Source of the DNA: Planctomycetota bacterium
Lineage (GTDB): Bacteria; Planctomycetota; Phycisphaerae; Phycisphaerales; SM1A02
Length of the DNA: 5,580 nt
Direction of reading: 5' to 3'
NCBI GenBank assembly: GCA_009926815.1
Contig: RFOC01000143.1
Span: forward strand, 1-5,580
Shown: positions 1 to 5,580 of the stretch, in pieces
Layout of the letters: the number at the start of each line of letters is the position of its first letter
Numbering within the stretch: the first letter of the stretch is position 1
Made by a program: the position numbers and the translations under genes
Notes under the pieces: generated by a model
Told to the model about the DNA's origin: nothing
The model's database searches: none
Seen by the model: only the letters and a program-made list of their open reading frames with translations

Positions 1-1
1 C

Positions 2-589
2 CTCCTCGTGGATACAGAGAAGGGCGAGGTGAGCCTGGACGCTTCCTGGATGGGCAGCATGTCCCGGCGCCCAGGTGGAAGTCCAGGCAGTCCCAACAGG
101 AACAAGACCTATGTCATCCCATCAGGCGACGTCGCCTTCGACCAGAAGAGCGTAGCCCTCAAGAAGCTCCTCTCCTACCTCTCTTCAGTCGACCCCCGTG
201 TGAAGGGCGACTTCAGGGTCGTATCTCCAGACGATAAGTTCAAGGGACAGTCCCTCTCTCAGGTTGCAAAGTCTCCACGCGCTGCAGATGTCGTGATGGG
301 AACAACGGGAACAATCACAGCCTACCATGGGACCTCGACAAAGAGGTGGCCTGAGATAGAGAAGAAGGGTCTCAATCCCGGAAAGTTCGAGGAGTACTAC
401 TCAGACCTCGTCCGCGGAGGCGGGATGGCCGCCGAGCAACTCGGCCAGCACCGACGTGGCGTAGCCGCCGCGAGGCAGGTCGAACGCCACTCGGATGAAG
501 GCGCCATGCTCGTCCACGCCAGCCTCCACCTGAGGATCACTGACCCGCATCCGAAGGCTCCGCCGCTCGCCGGATGGTGCGAAGGGTGA
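2..589 (+). CDS. Partial hypothetical protein, phage-like, with HGTS (ADP-ribosyltransferase/KptA-like) segment; 3' part spurious
   Basis: The frame is open at the left edge, so the true start is probably outside the window; the first in-window candidate is GTG at 8. Numbering from that GTG, residues 1-100 are polar and not recognised. Residues 106-110 read YHGTS, followed by W114, E116, I117 and GLNPG at 121-125. This resembles the N-terminal NAD-binding part of small ADP-ribosyltransferase/KptA-like domains often found in phage proteins; the assignment rests on a short motif only. The formal stop is at 587-589, but from about residue 133 the frame lies antisense to the 3' end of truD, in the register that stays open by chance. 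The believable protein is therefore about residues 1-135 (to about base 412), with the rest of the domain missing. Base composition and codons (ATA, ACA, GGA, AGG) differ from every other gene here. It could be a phage fragment joined during assembly or a real insertion. Confidence 0.5.
   Translation, partial: LLVDTEKGEVSLDASWMGSMSRRPGGSPGSPNRNKTYVIPSGDVAFDQKSVALKKLLSYLSSVDPRVKGDFRVVSPDDKFKGQSLSQVAKSPRAADVVMGTTGTITAYHGTSTKRWPEIEKKGLNPGKFEEYYSDLVRGGGMAAEQLGQHRRGVAAARQVERHSDEGAMLVHASLHLRITDPHPKAPPLAGWCEG
395..425. other. Putative junction between foreign-looking DNA and the chromosomal truD end
   Basis: Up to about 400 the DNA is about 57% GC and coherent only on the plus strand. From 401 onward it is markedly richer in GC (67% and 82% in two 60-base lines counted) and coherent as truD on the minus strand. 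The plus-strand protein loses its domain here, and the truD stop (401-403) sits in the same few bases. No inverted repeat, target duplication or tRNA end is visible, so neither a transposon nor an att site is supported. The exact breakpoint cannot be fixed because the codons around 401-412 make sense on both strands. Confidence 0.5.
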
Positions 590-1675
590 TTGCCGAAGCG
601 GCTCGACATCGAGTCCGGCCGCCGACAGCGCCTGTCGCTCGATCTCGTCGCAGACATCCTCGGCGGACATGCAATCGGAGCCAGGCATGGGCCCGGTGGG
701 CGAGCAATCGAAGCTTCGGAGACGATCCTGAAGGGCACCGGCCTCCGCGCGATCGGCCAACATGGCGGCCGTGACGCGGAAGAGGGTTCGGCCGGGATGC
801 AGATTGGCCAGGTCCCCCGCCACGAACCTGTCGAACTGCTGCGCTGCCAGCCTGTGGGAGAGCACCGCGTTGAAGGCTGCGCTCTGCGCCGCGTTGATCC
901 AGAAGCGGCGGGTGGTCTCGCGAATGGCCATGACCGCCCGCCGCGCGGATCGGCCCTGCTGCAGCACGCGGACGGCGGTCCGCTCCGCCTGATCACCCCG
1001 ACCCCATGCCTGCAGACTGCCATGCAAGTCGCCGGCGTCGAAGCGCTCCCGGGCCTCTCGCTGCCGCTCCGGGAACGCGGAGCCCTTCGAGCCCAGCAGC
1101 TCGGCAAGCAGCCCTTCCCAATCCTCCCGGACAAGCGCAAGCCCCAATCGATGACCATTGCCGCGATGCCCGAATCGCTGGGGACCGAAACCGTTCGGCG
1201 CGCCGCGAGCCGCCAGGACGCGCAGCGCCTGGGCCACCCGCGGGACGACCAGCGGATCCGTCCGGCGGATGCGGATCGAGAAGCGGTTCCCGGCCAGCTG
1301 GCCCGGCCGAAGCTTGGCCTGGTGGCGACGGGTCCAGAGGATCTGCAGCTGAGGGTGCTGGAGCTGCGGTGGATCCGGCAAGCCGGGCAGGTGGACCGAC
1401 ACCGTCTGTCGCGTGATCGCGATGCGGTCCTTCATGCCGGCGTGACCGATGGCCGCGGCCGGCACGCCGCAGTGCCGAGCCAGCGCATCCACCATGTCGT
1501 CGTGGGTCATGCCGGACTTCTGGACGCCCATGTGGAGATGCTCGCCTTCACCGGAGGGCTCGATCAGCGGCACCTCGTCCACCAGGAAGTCCTCGGGCCG
1601 CTCCTTGATCACGCCCGAGATCGGGGGCGTGTCGAGCAGGCGACCGGCGGGCAGCGGCGTGACGCCGGAGCTCAT
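401..1675 (-). CDS. truD: tRNA pseudouridine(13) synthase TruD
   Basis: TruD isomerises uridine 13 of certain tRNAs to pseudouridine in the cytoplasm. The 424-residue product shows the family landmarks in order: KERPEDFLVDEVP at 24-36, the catalytic loop GMKDRIAITRQ at 80-90 with the presumed nucleophile D83 (E. coli D80 in GLKDRHAVTRQ), NGFGPQRFG at 161-169, the insert region typical of TRUD domains in the middle, PTGPMPG at 326-332, and FDLPRGGYATSVLAEL at 398-413. It is longer than the 349-residue E. coli enzyme. The frame is open to 1825, but ATG 1675 is chosen because it forms an ATGA overlap with the stop of the upstream HAD gene and fits the family N-terminus; the extra 50 upstream codons are arginine-rich shadow. 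It is the last gene of a three-gene minus-strand operon. Its last residues (after LAELLGG) lie at the suspected junction, so the natural C-terminus could differ slightly. Confidence 0.93.
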   Translation of the reverse strand: MSSGVTPLPAGRLLDTPPISGVIKERPEDFLVDEVPLIEPSGEGEHLHMGVQKSGMTHDDMVDALARHCGVPAAAIGHAGMKDRIAITRQTVSVHLPGLPDPPQLQHPQLQILWTRRHQAKLRPGQLAGNRFSIRIRRTDPLVVPRVAQALRVLAARGAPNGFGPQRFGHRGNGHRLGLALVREDWEGLLAELLGSKGSAFPERQREARERFDAGDLHGSLQAWGRGDQAERTAVRVLQQGRSARRAVMAIRETTRRFWINAAQSAAFNAVLSHRLAAQQFDRFVAGDLANLHPGRTLFRVTAAMLADRAEAGALQDRLRSFDCSPTGPMPGSDCMSAEDVCDEIERQALSAAGLDVEPLRQSPFAPSGERRSLRMRVSDPQVEAGVDEHGAFIRVAFDLPRGGYATSVLAELLGGHPASADEV

Positions 1676-2310
1676 GCGCGGATGCCCCAGTCGCCCAGAT
1701 GGCCGCGGATCTGCGGCACGGTCTCGATCGCAGGGTCGATGCGATGGGCGCGCCACCCGGCACGGACGGCGGCGTCGACGTTCTCCTGCAGGTCGTCGAA
1801 GTAGATGATGTCGGCCCCCGACCATCCGGTCCGCCGCTCGAACTCGCGGTAGATGCGCGGATCGGGCTTCTCCAGACCCAGTTCATGCGAGGCATGCCGG
1901 TGGTCGAGTCCAGCGAAGAAATCCATGCCATGCAGCCGCCGCCAATGCGAGGCGTTGGTGTTGGAGAGGCATGCCGTGCACAGGCCGGCGACACGGAGCT
2001 GTGCCAGGAATGCGCCGACACCGTCGTAGGCCCCCAGGATCCAGGCATCATGGACACGTCCCACCTCGATGGGATCCAGCGTCCCTCCCAGGCATCGACT
2101 CATGCCATCCAGGAACGCGGAGTGCTCCAGTTCACCTCGCTGATGGGCCGCCACCAGCGATCGGACACGGTCCGGATCGCGGATCGACGGCTCACCGCGC
2201 GGCGCGACTCCCGCGGCGCGGCATCCCTGGGCCCAGTCCGCGCAGATCCGGACCAGGACACCGCCAAGATCGAAGGCGACGAGGGGACCCCGGTCGGCGG
2301 CCACGCTCAC
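1672..2310 (-). CDS. HAD-superfamily hydrolase (YihX-like phosphatase)
   Basis: Probable cytoplasmic phosphatase of the haloacid dehalogenase superfamily, 212 residues, within the usual range for the family. Motif I is FDLGGVLV at 13-20 with the nucleophile D14. The second Asp of the classic DxD is replaced by Gly, as in the YihX/epoxide-hydrolase N-terminal type of HAD proteins. Motif II is LSNTN at 115-119, motif III is the Lys of EKPDP (K148), and motif IV is YFDDLQEN at 170-177 with D172 and D173 for Mg2+. The helical cap lies between motifs I and II (about residues 22-105). The substrate cannot be read from sequence; YihX acts on glucose-1-phosphate, but that is not evidence for this protein. 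The GTG start at 2310 overlaps the TGA of the upstream nuclease-domain gene as GTGA, with GAGGA about 9 bases upstream. The stop overlaps the truD start as ATGA. Confidence 0.87.
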   Translation of the reverse strand: MSVAADRGPLVAFDLGGVLVRICADWAQGCRAAGVAPRGEPSIRDPDRVRSLVAAHQRGELEHSAFLDGMSRCLGGTLDPIEVGRVHDAWILGAYDGVGAFLAQLRVAGLCTACLSNTNASHWRRLHGMDFFAGLDHRHASHELGLEKPDPRIYREFERRTGWSGADIIYFDDLQENVDAAVRAGWRAHRIDPAIETVPQIRGHLGDWGIRA

Positions 2311-2777
2311 GCGTCATCATCCTCGTCATCGGGCTCCTGCTCGGGACCGATGTCGGGCACGCCGCCCGCGCCGCTGGCGGCATCGGCGACCGCCTGCTCC
2401 AGCACCGCCTCGGCCACCAGGATGGGCACCCCCTGGGCCACCCCGAGCGCGATGGCATCGGAGGGCCGGGAATCCACGCGGACCTCCCTGCCGCCCTGGT
2501 CGATCACCAGCGCCGCGAAGAAGGTGCCCTCGCGCATGTCGTGGATCTCGATGCGTCGCAGGGCGCCGCCCAGGGACTCGATGACCCCCGCCAGCAGATC
2601 GTGCGTCTGTGGACGGGGAATCTCCATGCCCTTGAGCCTCCGCTCGATCGCGAAGGCCTCCGGGAGCCCGATCACGATGGGGAAGGACCGCTCCCCGTCG
2701 ACCTCGGTCAACTCGATGATCTGCATGTCCGCCATCTCGCGGATGAAGATGCGGGAGAGTTGCATGGGGACCATCAT
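2307..2777 (-). CDS. Bifunctional nuclease-domain (DUF151/BFN) protein
   Basis: A 156-residue protein of the DUF151 family, named for plant proteins with reported RNase and DNase activity; the bacterial role is not established. Conserved stretches are MQLSRIFI at 5-12, GERSFPIVIG at 28-37, RRLKGMEIPRPQTHDLL at 46-62, EGTFFAALVI at 83-92 and VDSRPSDAIALG at 101-112. After the domain comes an Ala/Gly-rich linker and a very acidic tail (PEQEPDDEDDDA, 145-156). The frame is open to 2873, but family members begin a few residues before the conserved MQL.RI segment, and a GAGG lies 9 bases before ATG 2777 (12 before ATG 2774). ATG 2777 is preferred; 2774 and 2765 are the alternatives. It is the first gene of the operon with the HAD phosphatase and truD, and is divergent from metK. 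Confidence 0.87.
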   Translation of the reverse strand: MMVPMQLSRIFIREMADMQIIELTEVDGERSFPIVIGLPEAFAIERRLKGMEIPRPQTHDLLAGVIESLGGALRRIEIHDMREGTFFAALVIDQGGREVRVDSRPSDAIALGVAQGVPILVAEAVLEQAVADAASGAGGVPDIGPEQEPDDEDDDA

Positions 2778-2786
2778 GGGCGAGAA

Positions 2787-2790
2787 CCTC
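2787..2790 (-). promoter_or_regulatory. Ribosome binding site of the DUF151/BFN gene
   Basis: GAGG on the minus strand lies 9 bases before ATG 2777 and 12 before ATG 2774. It supports starting the protein here rather than at the far upstream codon at 2873. Confidence 0.45.
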
Positions 2791-2874
2791 GGCCCGGATG
2801 CTAGGTCGGCAAGCCCCTCACGTCGCTCGGCCTCGCCCGCTACCATTTCCGCCTCGCGAATCCTCGCACGCACC

Positions 2875-2878
2875 GGAG
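2875..2878 (+). promoter_or_regulatory. Ribosome binding site of metK
   Basis: GGAG is placed 9 bases before the ATG at 2888. This supports that start over the open frame that extends back to 2798. Confidence 0.6.
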
Positions 2879-2887
2879 ACCACCACC

Positions 2888-4120
2888 ATGCCTTCCAAGC
2901 ACCTGTTCACCAGCGAATCCGTCTCGATGGGCCACCCCGACAAGCTCGCCGACCAGATCAGCGACGCCGTCCTTGATGCCATGCTGGCCCAGGATCCCCG
3001 CAGCCGCGTGGCCTGCGAGACGCTGGTGACCACCGGCACCGCCGTGGTGGCGGGCGAGGTGACCACCAAGGCCCAGATCAACATCTCCGACATCGTGCGG
3101 TCGGCCGTGCTGAAGGCGGGCTACGACTGCCCGAGCAAGGGCTTCGACGGCAAGAGCTGCGGCGTGAACGTGCTGCTGGGCAAGCAGAGCCCCGACATCG
3201 CCCGAGGCGTGGGACGCAAGAAGAAGAAGGCCCAGGGCGCCGGCGACCAGGGCATGATGTTCGGCTTCGCCTGCAACGAGACCAGCGAGTACATGCCGCT
3301 GCCGATCGCGCTGTCGCACGAGCTGGTGAAGCGGCAGGCCGAGGTGCGCGAGCAGGGCCTGGTGAAGGGCCTGCGTCCGGACGCCAAGAGCCAGGTGACC
3401 GTGGAGTACCAGGGCCTGAAGCCCCTTCGCGTGACCACCGTGGTGCTGAGCACGCAGCACGCGCCGCAGTGGAACGGTCCCGCGGGCCAGAAGCGCCTCA
3501 AGGCCGAGGTGATCAAGCACATCATCAAGCCCGTGCTGGGCAAGTGGTGGAACGCCCGCATCAAGGTGTGGGTGAACCCGACCGGCCAGTTCGAGATCGG
3601 CGGCCCGCACGGGGACTGCGGCCTGACCGGCCGCAAGATCATCGTGGACACCTACGGCGGCCGAGGCCGCCACGGCGGCGGCGCCTTCAGCGGCAAGGAT
3701 CCGAGCAAGGTCGACCGCAGCGCGGCCTACATGTGCCGCTACATCGCCAAGAACATCGTGGCGGCCGGTCTGGCCGACGCGTGCGAGGTGCAGGTGAGCT
3801 ACGCCATCGGCGTGGCCGAGCCGACCAGCGTGCTCGTGGACACCCAGGGCACCGGCAAGGTGCCCGACGCGTGGCTGGCGAAGGAGGTGCGCAAGCACTT
3901 CGACCTGACCCCCGCGGGCATCATCGACTCGCTGGACCTGCTGCGACCGATCTACAGCCCCACCGCCACCCATGGCCACTTCGGTCGTCGGCCCGGCGAG
4001 GGCGGACCGGGCACCTTCACCTGGGAGCGGACCGACAAGGCACCGCTGCTGCGGAAGGCGGCCCTGCGGCAGCACCCACGGTCGATGATCGAGGCCAAGC
4101 CCGGCCGCCGGGCGCGCTGA
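2888..4120 (+). CDS. metK: S-adenosylmethionine synthetase (methionine adenosyltransferase)
   Basis: MetK makes S-adenosylmethionine from ATP and methionine, releasing phosphate and pyrophosphate; it acts in the cytoplasm. The 410-residue product matches the family throughout: KHLFTSESVSMGHPDK at 4-19 with the active-site H16, GFDGKSCGV at 85-93, GKQSPDIA at 98-105, signature GAGDQGMMFGFA at 117-128, LRPDAKSQVT at 162-171, VLSTQHA at 186-192, NPTGQFEIGGPHGDCGLTGRK at 230-250, signature GGGAFSGKD at 263-271, and KVDRSAAY at 274-281. Met14 replaces the Glu of E. coli (SEGHPDK); I associate this variant with Planctomycetota. Lineage-specific features are a lysine run (111-114), a Gly-rich insert (about 368-376) and about 20 extra basic residues at the C-terminus; E. 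coli MetK is about 25 residues shorter. ATG 2888 is chosen from the GGAG upstream and the fit to the family N-terminus. It is first in an operon with rsmB, which starts 3 bases after its stop. Confidence 0.97.
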   Translation: MPSKHLFTSESVSMGHPDKLADQISDAVLDAMLAQDPRSRVACETLVTTGTAVVAGEVTTKAQINISDIVRSAVLKAGYDCPSKGFDGKSCGVNVLLGKQSPDIARGVGRKKKKAQGAGDQGMMFGFACNETSEYMPLPIALSHELVKRQAEVREQGLVKGLRPDAKSQVTVEYQGLKPLRVTTVVLSTQHAPQWNGPAGQKRLKAEVIKHIIKPVLGKWWNARIKVWVNPTGQFEIGGPHGDCGLTGRKIIVDTYGGRGRHGGGAFSGKDPSKVDRSAAYMCRYIAKNIVAAGLADACEVQVSYAIGVAEPTSVLVDTQGTGKVPDAWLAKEVRKHFDLTPAGIIDSLDLLRPIYSPTATHGHFGRRPGEGGPGTFTWERTDKAPLLRKAALRQHPRSMIEAKPGRRAR

Positions 4121-4123
4121 CGC

Positions 4124-5488
4124 TTGAATCCCGGTCGCGCCACCGCCTTCGACCGCCTGGCCAGGCACGCCGAGGCGTTCCCACGGCTGGAGCCATGGCC
4201 GGACGAGTGGCCCGCCATGGACGCCCGCGATGTGGCGCTGGGCCGCCAGATCGAGCGACAGACCGTGCGTCGATGGCTGACGCTTCGCGCGATCGTCCAG
4301 CGGCAACTGAGCCGACCCTGGGATCGCGTGGAGCCTCGTGTGCGAGCCGCGCTGCTGGGCGGTGCCGCGCAACTGTGCCTGATGGACCGGATCCCCGAGC
4401 ACGCCGCCGTGGCGGAGACGGTGGAATGGGCCAAGAAGGCCCTTCGGCCAGGCGCTGCCGGCCTGGTGAACGCGGTGCTTCGAGGCGTGGCGGGATTGCG
4501 GGCGGAGCGGTTGCCCGCCGAGCTCGCCCAGGACGCCGAGGCCACCCGCTCGCTGCCGCTGGAGGATGGCGGCGCGTGGCTGCTGAAGGAGCCGGTGTTC
4601 AGCGCCTCGCCACCCGATCGGCTGAGCGAGCGGAGCGGCGTGCCGCTTCCCATGCTGCTGCGCTGGATCAACCGGTTCGGCATGGCCGAGGCGCAGCGGC
4701 TCGCCATGCACACGCTGGCCCCGGCTCCCATCGTGGTCCATGGACTTCCCGGCGGCATCGAGCATTCCGTGCCGATCGCCGGCGAGAGCGCCTGCGTGTG
4801 GACAGGCGACCATGCCTCGCTCCAGTCCACGCTGGCCGCGCACCCCGCCGCGCGGGTCCAGGACATCTCGAGTGCCATGGCCACGTCGCTCACGGCAGGC
4901 CTCTCGCCAAGGGTGATCCTGGATGCCTGCGCGGGCCGTGGCACGAAGTCGCTGCAGCTTGCCGCGCTGCATCCCTCGGCGGAGGTGGTGGCGAGCGAAC
5001 CCGATGCGGTGCGTCGAGGCTCGCTGCACGAGACCGCCGCCCGGGCGCGGAGCGCCGGCCTGGGGCGCGTTCGGGTGGCGGAGGGCGACGCGATGAAGTC
5101 GCTCATCGGCACCGTGGACCTGCTGGTGCTCGACGTGCCCTGCTCGAACACCGGCGTGCTTCCACGCCGCGTGGAGGCCATGCACCGGTTCTCGCCCCGC
5201 TCCCTCGAGTCGCTGGTGCAGCTGCAGCGCCGGATCGTGGAGGAGCACCTCCCGCTGCTGCGACCCGGCGGTGCCCTGCTCTACGCGACCTGCAGCCTCG
5301 AGCCGGAGGAGAACGAACGGCAGTCCGAGTGGCTTTCGGGCCGCGTGGACGCGGCCACGCCGATCGTGGAACGCCGCATGCCCGCGGGAGTTCCGGGCGA
5401 ACCCTCGCACGCCTACCGGGATGGGGCCTTCGCCACCCTCCTGACCGCCGTGCATCCAAGGGGGCGGAAGGGCCCCGCGTTGCGGTAG
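4124..5488 (+). CDS. rsmB: RsmB-type 16S rRNA (cytosine-C5) methyltransferase with N-terminal NusB-like domain
   Basis: RsmB methylates C967 of 16S rRNA (E. coli numbering) using S-adenosylmethionine. The 454-residue product (E. coli 429) has an N-terminal NusB-like RNA-binding domain at about 35-125, including IPEHAAVAETVEWAK at 90-104 and GLVNAVLRG at 113-121. The RsmB/NOP2 methyltransferase domain follows: VQDISSAMA at 245-253, motif I ILDACAGRGTKSLQLA at 265-280, motif II ASEPD at 290-294, motif III GDAM at 321-324, motif IV LDVPCSNTGV at 336-345 with C340, and motif VI YATCSLEPEENE at 387-398 with the catalytic C390. Motif I is unusual: most members have APGGKT where this has AGRGTKS, but both catalytic cysteines are intact. 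The TTG at 4124 follows the metK stop by 3 bases and keeps the first N-terminal helix. ATG 4217, with GGACGAG upstream, is a weaker alternative giving 423 residues and losing that helix. The position after metK links supply and use of S-adenosylmethionine. Confidence 0.9.
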   Translation: MNPGRATAFDRLARHAEAFPRLEPWPDEWPAMDARDVALGRQIERQTVRRWLTLRAIVQRQLSRPWDRVEPRVRAALLGGAAQLCLMDRIPEHAAVAETVEWAKKALRPGAAGLVNAVLRGVAGLRAERLPAELAQDAEATRSLPLEDGGAWLLKEPVFSASPPDRLSERSGVPLPMLLRWINRFGMAEAQRLAMHTLAPAPIVVHGLPGGIEHSVPIAGESACVWTGDHASLQSTLAAHPAARVQDISSAMATSLTAGLSPRVILDACAGRGTKSLQLAALHPSAEVVASEPDAVRRGSLHETAARARSAGLGRVRVAEGDAMKSLIGTVDLLVLDVPCSNTGVLPRRVEAMHRFSPRSLESLVQLQRRIVEEHLPLLRPGGALLYATCSLEPEENERQSEWLSGRVDAATPIVERRMPAGVPGEPSHAYRDGAFATLLTAVHPRGRKGPALR

Positions 5489-5505
5489 CATTGTCCGATT
5501 CCCCC

Positions 5506-5511
5506 AAGGGA
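5506..5511 (+). promoter_or_regulatory. Ribosome binding site of the PTS EIIA-like gene
   Basis: AAGGGA is placed 7 bases before ATG 5519, in a 30-base gap after rsmB. The gap is too short for an obvious independent promoter or terminator, so read-through from metK-rsmB is likely. Confidence 0.55.
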
Positions 5512-5518
5512 AGCCGGC

Positions 5519-5580
5519 ATGAACGTCCTGGATGTCCTGAAGCCCGACTGCATCAAGGTGCCCCTGCAGGCCGCCGAGAA
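5519..5580 (+). CDS. PTS EIIA-type protein (fructose/nitrogen class), N-terminal fragment
   Basis: Only the first 20 codons are present; the gene runs off the right edge. They read MNVLDVLKPDCIKVPLQAAE, which resembles the N-terminus of PtsN/fructose-type EIIA proteins (start of the form M..L.LL.P..I...L.A..K). These proteins carry a phosphoryl group on a histidine and act in sugar uptake or, as PtsN, in regulation. The active-site histidine would lie beyond the window, so it cannot be checked. The short gap and good ribosome binding site suggest it is the third gene of the metK-rsmB operon. The assignment rests on few residues. Confidence 0.55.
   Translation, partial: MNVLDVLKPDCIKVPLQAAE

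Larger units (their letters stand above)
2778..2887. promoter_or_regulatory. Divergent intergenic region with both operon promoters (inferred)
   Basis: These 110 bases separate the divergent starts of the nuclease-domain gene and metK, so they should contain promoters in both directions. This is deduced from layout. Weak -10-like hexamers are visible: TACCAT at 2841-2846 on the plus strand and TAGCAT at 2798-2803 on the minus strand. Neither has a good -35 at the right spacing. No riboswitch-like structure was recognised, and the space is too short for a long leader on both sides. Confidence 0.4.

Noticed and set aside
590..1804. A 404-codon plus-strand open frame antisense to truD
   Set aside because: Same register effect as above over truD. 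The translation shows no family motifs, and truD is clearly the real gene. The preceding frame that ends at 589 is in the same register, which explains why the left-edge fragment stays open past 412.
2778..2873. N-terminal extension of the DUF151 protein to a start at 2873
   Set aside because: Family members start near the conserved MQL.RI segment, a ribosome binding site precedes 2777, and the extension would occupy most of the divergent promoter region.
2778..2887. S-adenosylmethionine riboswitch upstream of metK
   Set aside because: The gap is only 110 bases and shared with a divergent gene. I could not find the paired helices or conserved core of a SAM riboswitch, and metK here has an ordinary ribosome binding site.
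1699..2976. A 425-codon plus-strand open frame across the HAD and DUF151 genes, the intergenic region and the metK start
   Set aside because: It is antisense to two recognised genes, crosses the divergent promoter region and overlaps metK out of frame. The translation is low-complexity Ser/Arg/Pro-rich.
5461..5476. Hairpin GGGGC/GCCCC with a 6-base loop near the rsmB 3' end, as a possible terminator
   Set aside because: The stem is only 5 pairs, lies inside the rsmB coding region and has no following T-run, so a terminator is not supported.
2840..5491. An 883-codon open frame on the minus strand, antisense to metK and rsmB
   Set aside because: metK and rsmB share a frame, and this antisense frame pairs its first codon position with their third. 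Stops would need TTA, CTA or TCA codons on the sense strand, which are rare in GC-rich genes. The product is His/Gly/Ala/Arg-rich with no recognisable domain, while both sense genes are well-supported families.

Overview
The window looks like chromosomal DNA of a high-GC bacterium, most probably of the Planctomycetota (Phycisphaerae-like). That placement is an inference. It rests on the G/C-ending codon use, on S-adenosylmethionine synthetase carrying SESVSMGHPDK where E. coli has SESVSEGHPDK, and on an RsmB with an unusual SAM-binding motif. Joined to its left end is about 400 bases of different character.

Left edge (1 to about 412): a 5'-truncated plus-strand frame with lower GC (about 57% by hand count over 1-400) and codons such as ATA, ACA, GGA and AGG that are rare in the rest of the window. 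It encodes an unrecognised, probably phage-type protein ending in a short 'YHGTS...GL.PG' segment like the start of an ADP-ribosyltransferase/KptA-like fold. The frame then runs into the 3' end of truD on the opposite strand, so a junction lies near 395-425. It is either an assembly chimera or a real insertion boundary.

Minus-strand operon (2777 down to 401): a bifunctional nuclease-domain (DUF151/BFN) protein, a HAD-superfamily phosphatase and the tRNA pseudouridine synthase TruD. Each adjacent pair is joined by a 4-base start/stop overlap (GTGA, then ATGA), the usual sign of translational coupling.

Divergent plus-strand operon (2888 to the right edge): metK, then rsmB after only 3 bases, then the first 20 codons of a PTS EIIA-type protein. 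MetK makes S-adenosylmethionine, which RsmB uses to methylate 16S rRNA. The two operons are separated by 110 bases that must hold both promoters.

Apart from the left-edge fragment, all genes are recognisable housekeeping genes. I saw no CRISPR, tRNA, rRNA, IS element or convincing terminator. The large antisense open frames, including one of 883 codons, are explained by GC-rich codon use and are not annotated as genes. I found no evidence for a new multi-gene system. The left-edge fragment and its junction are the points most worth a second look.
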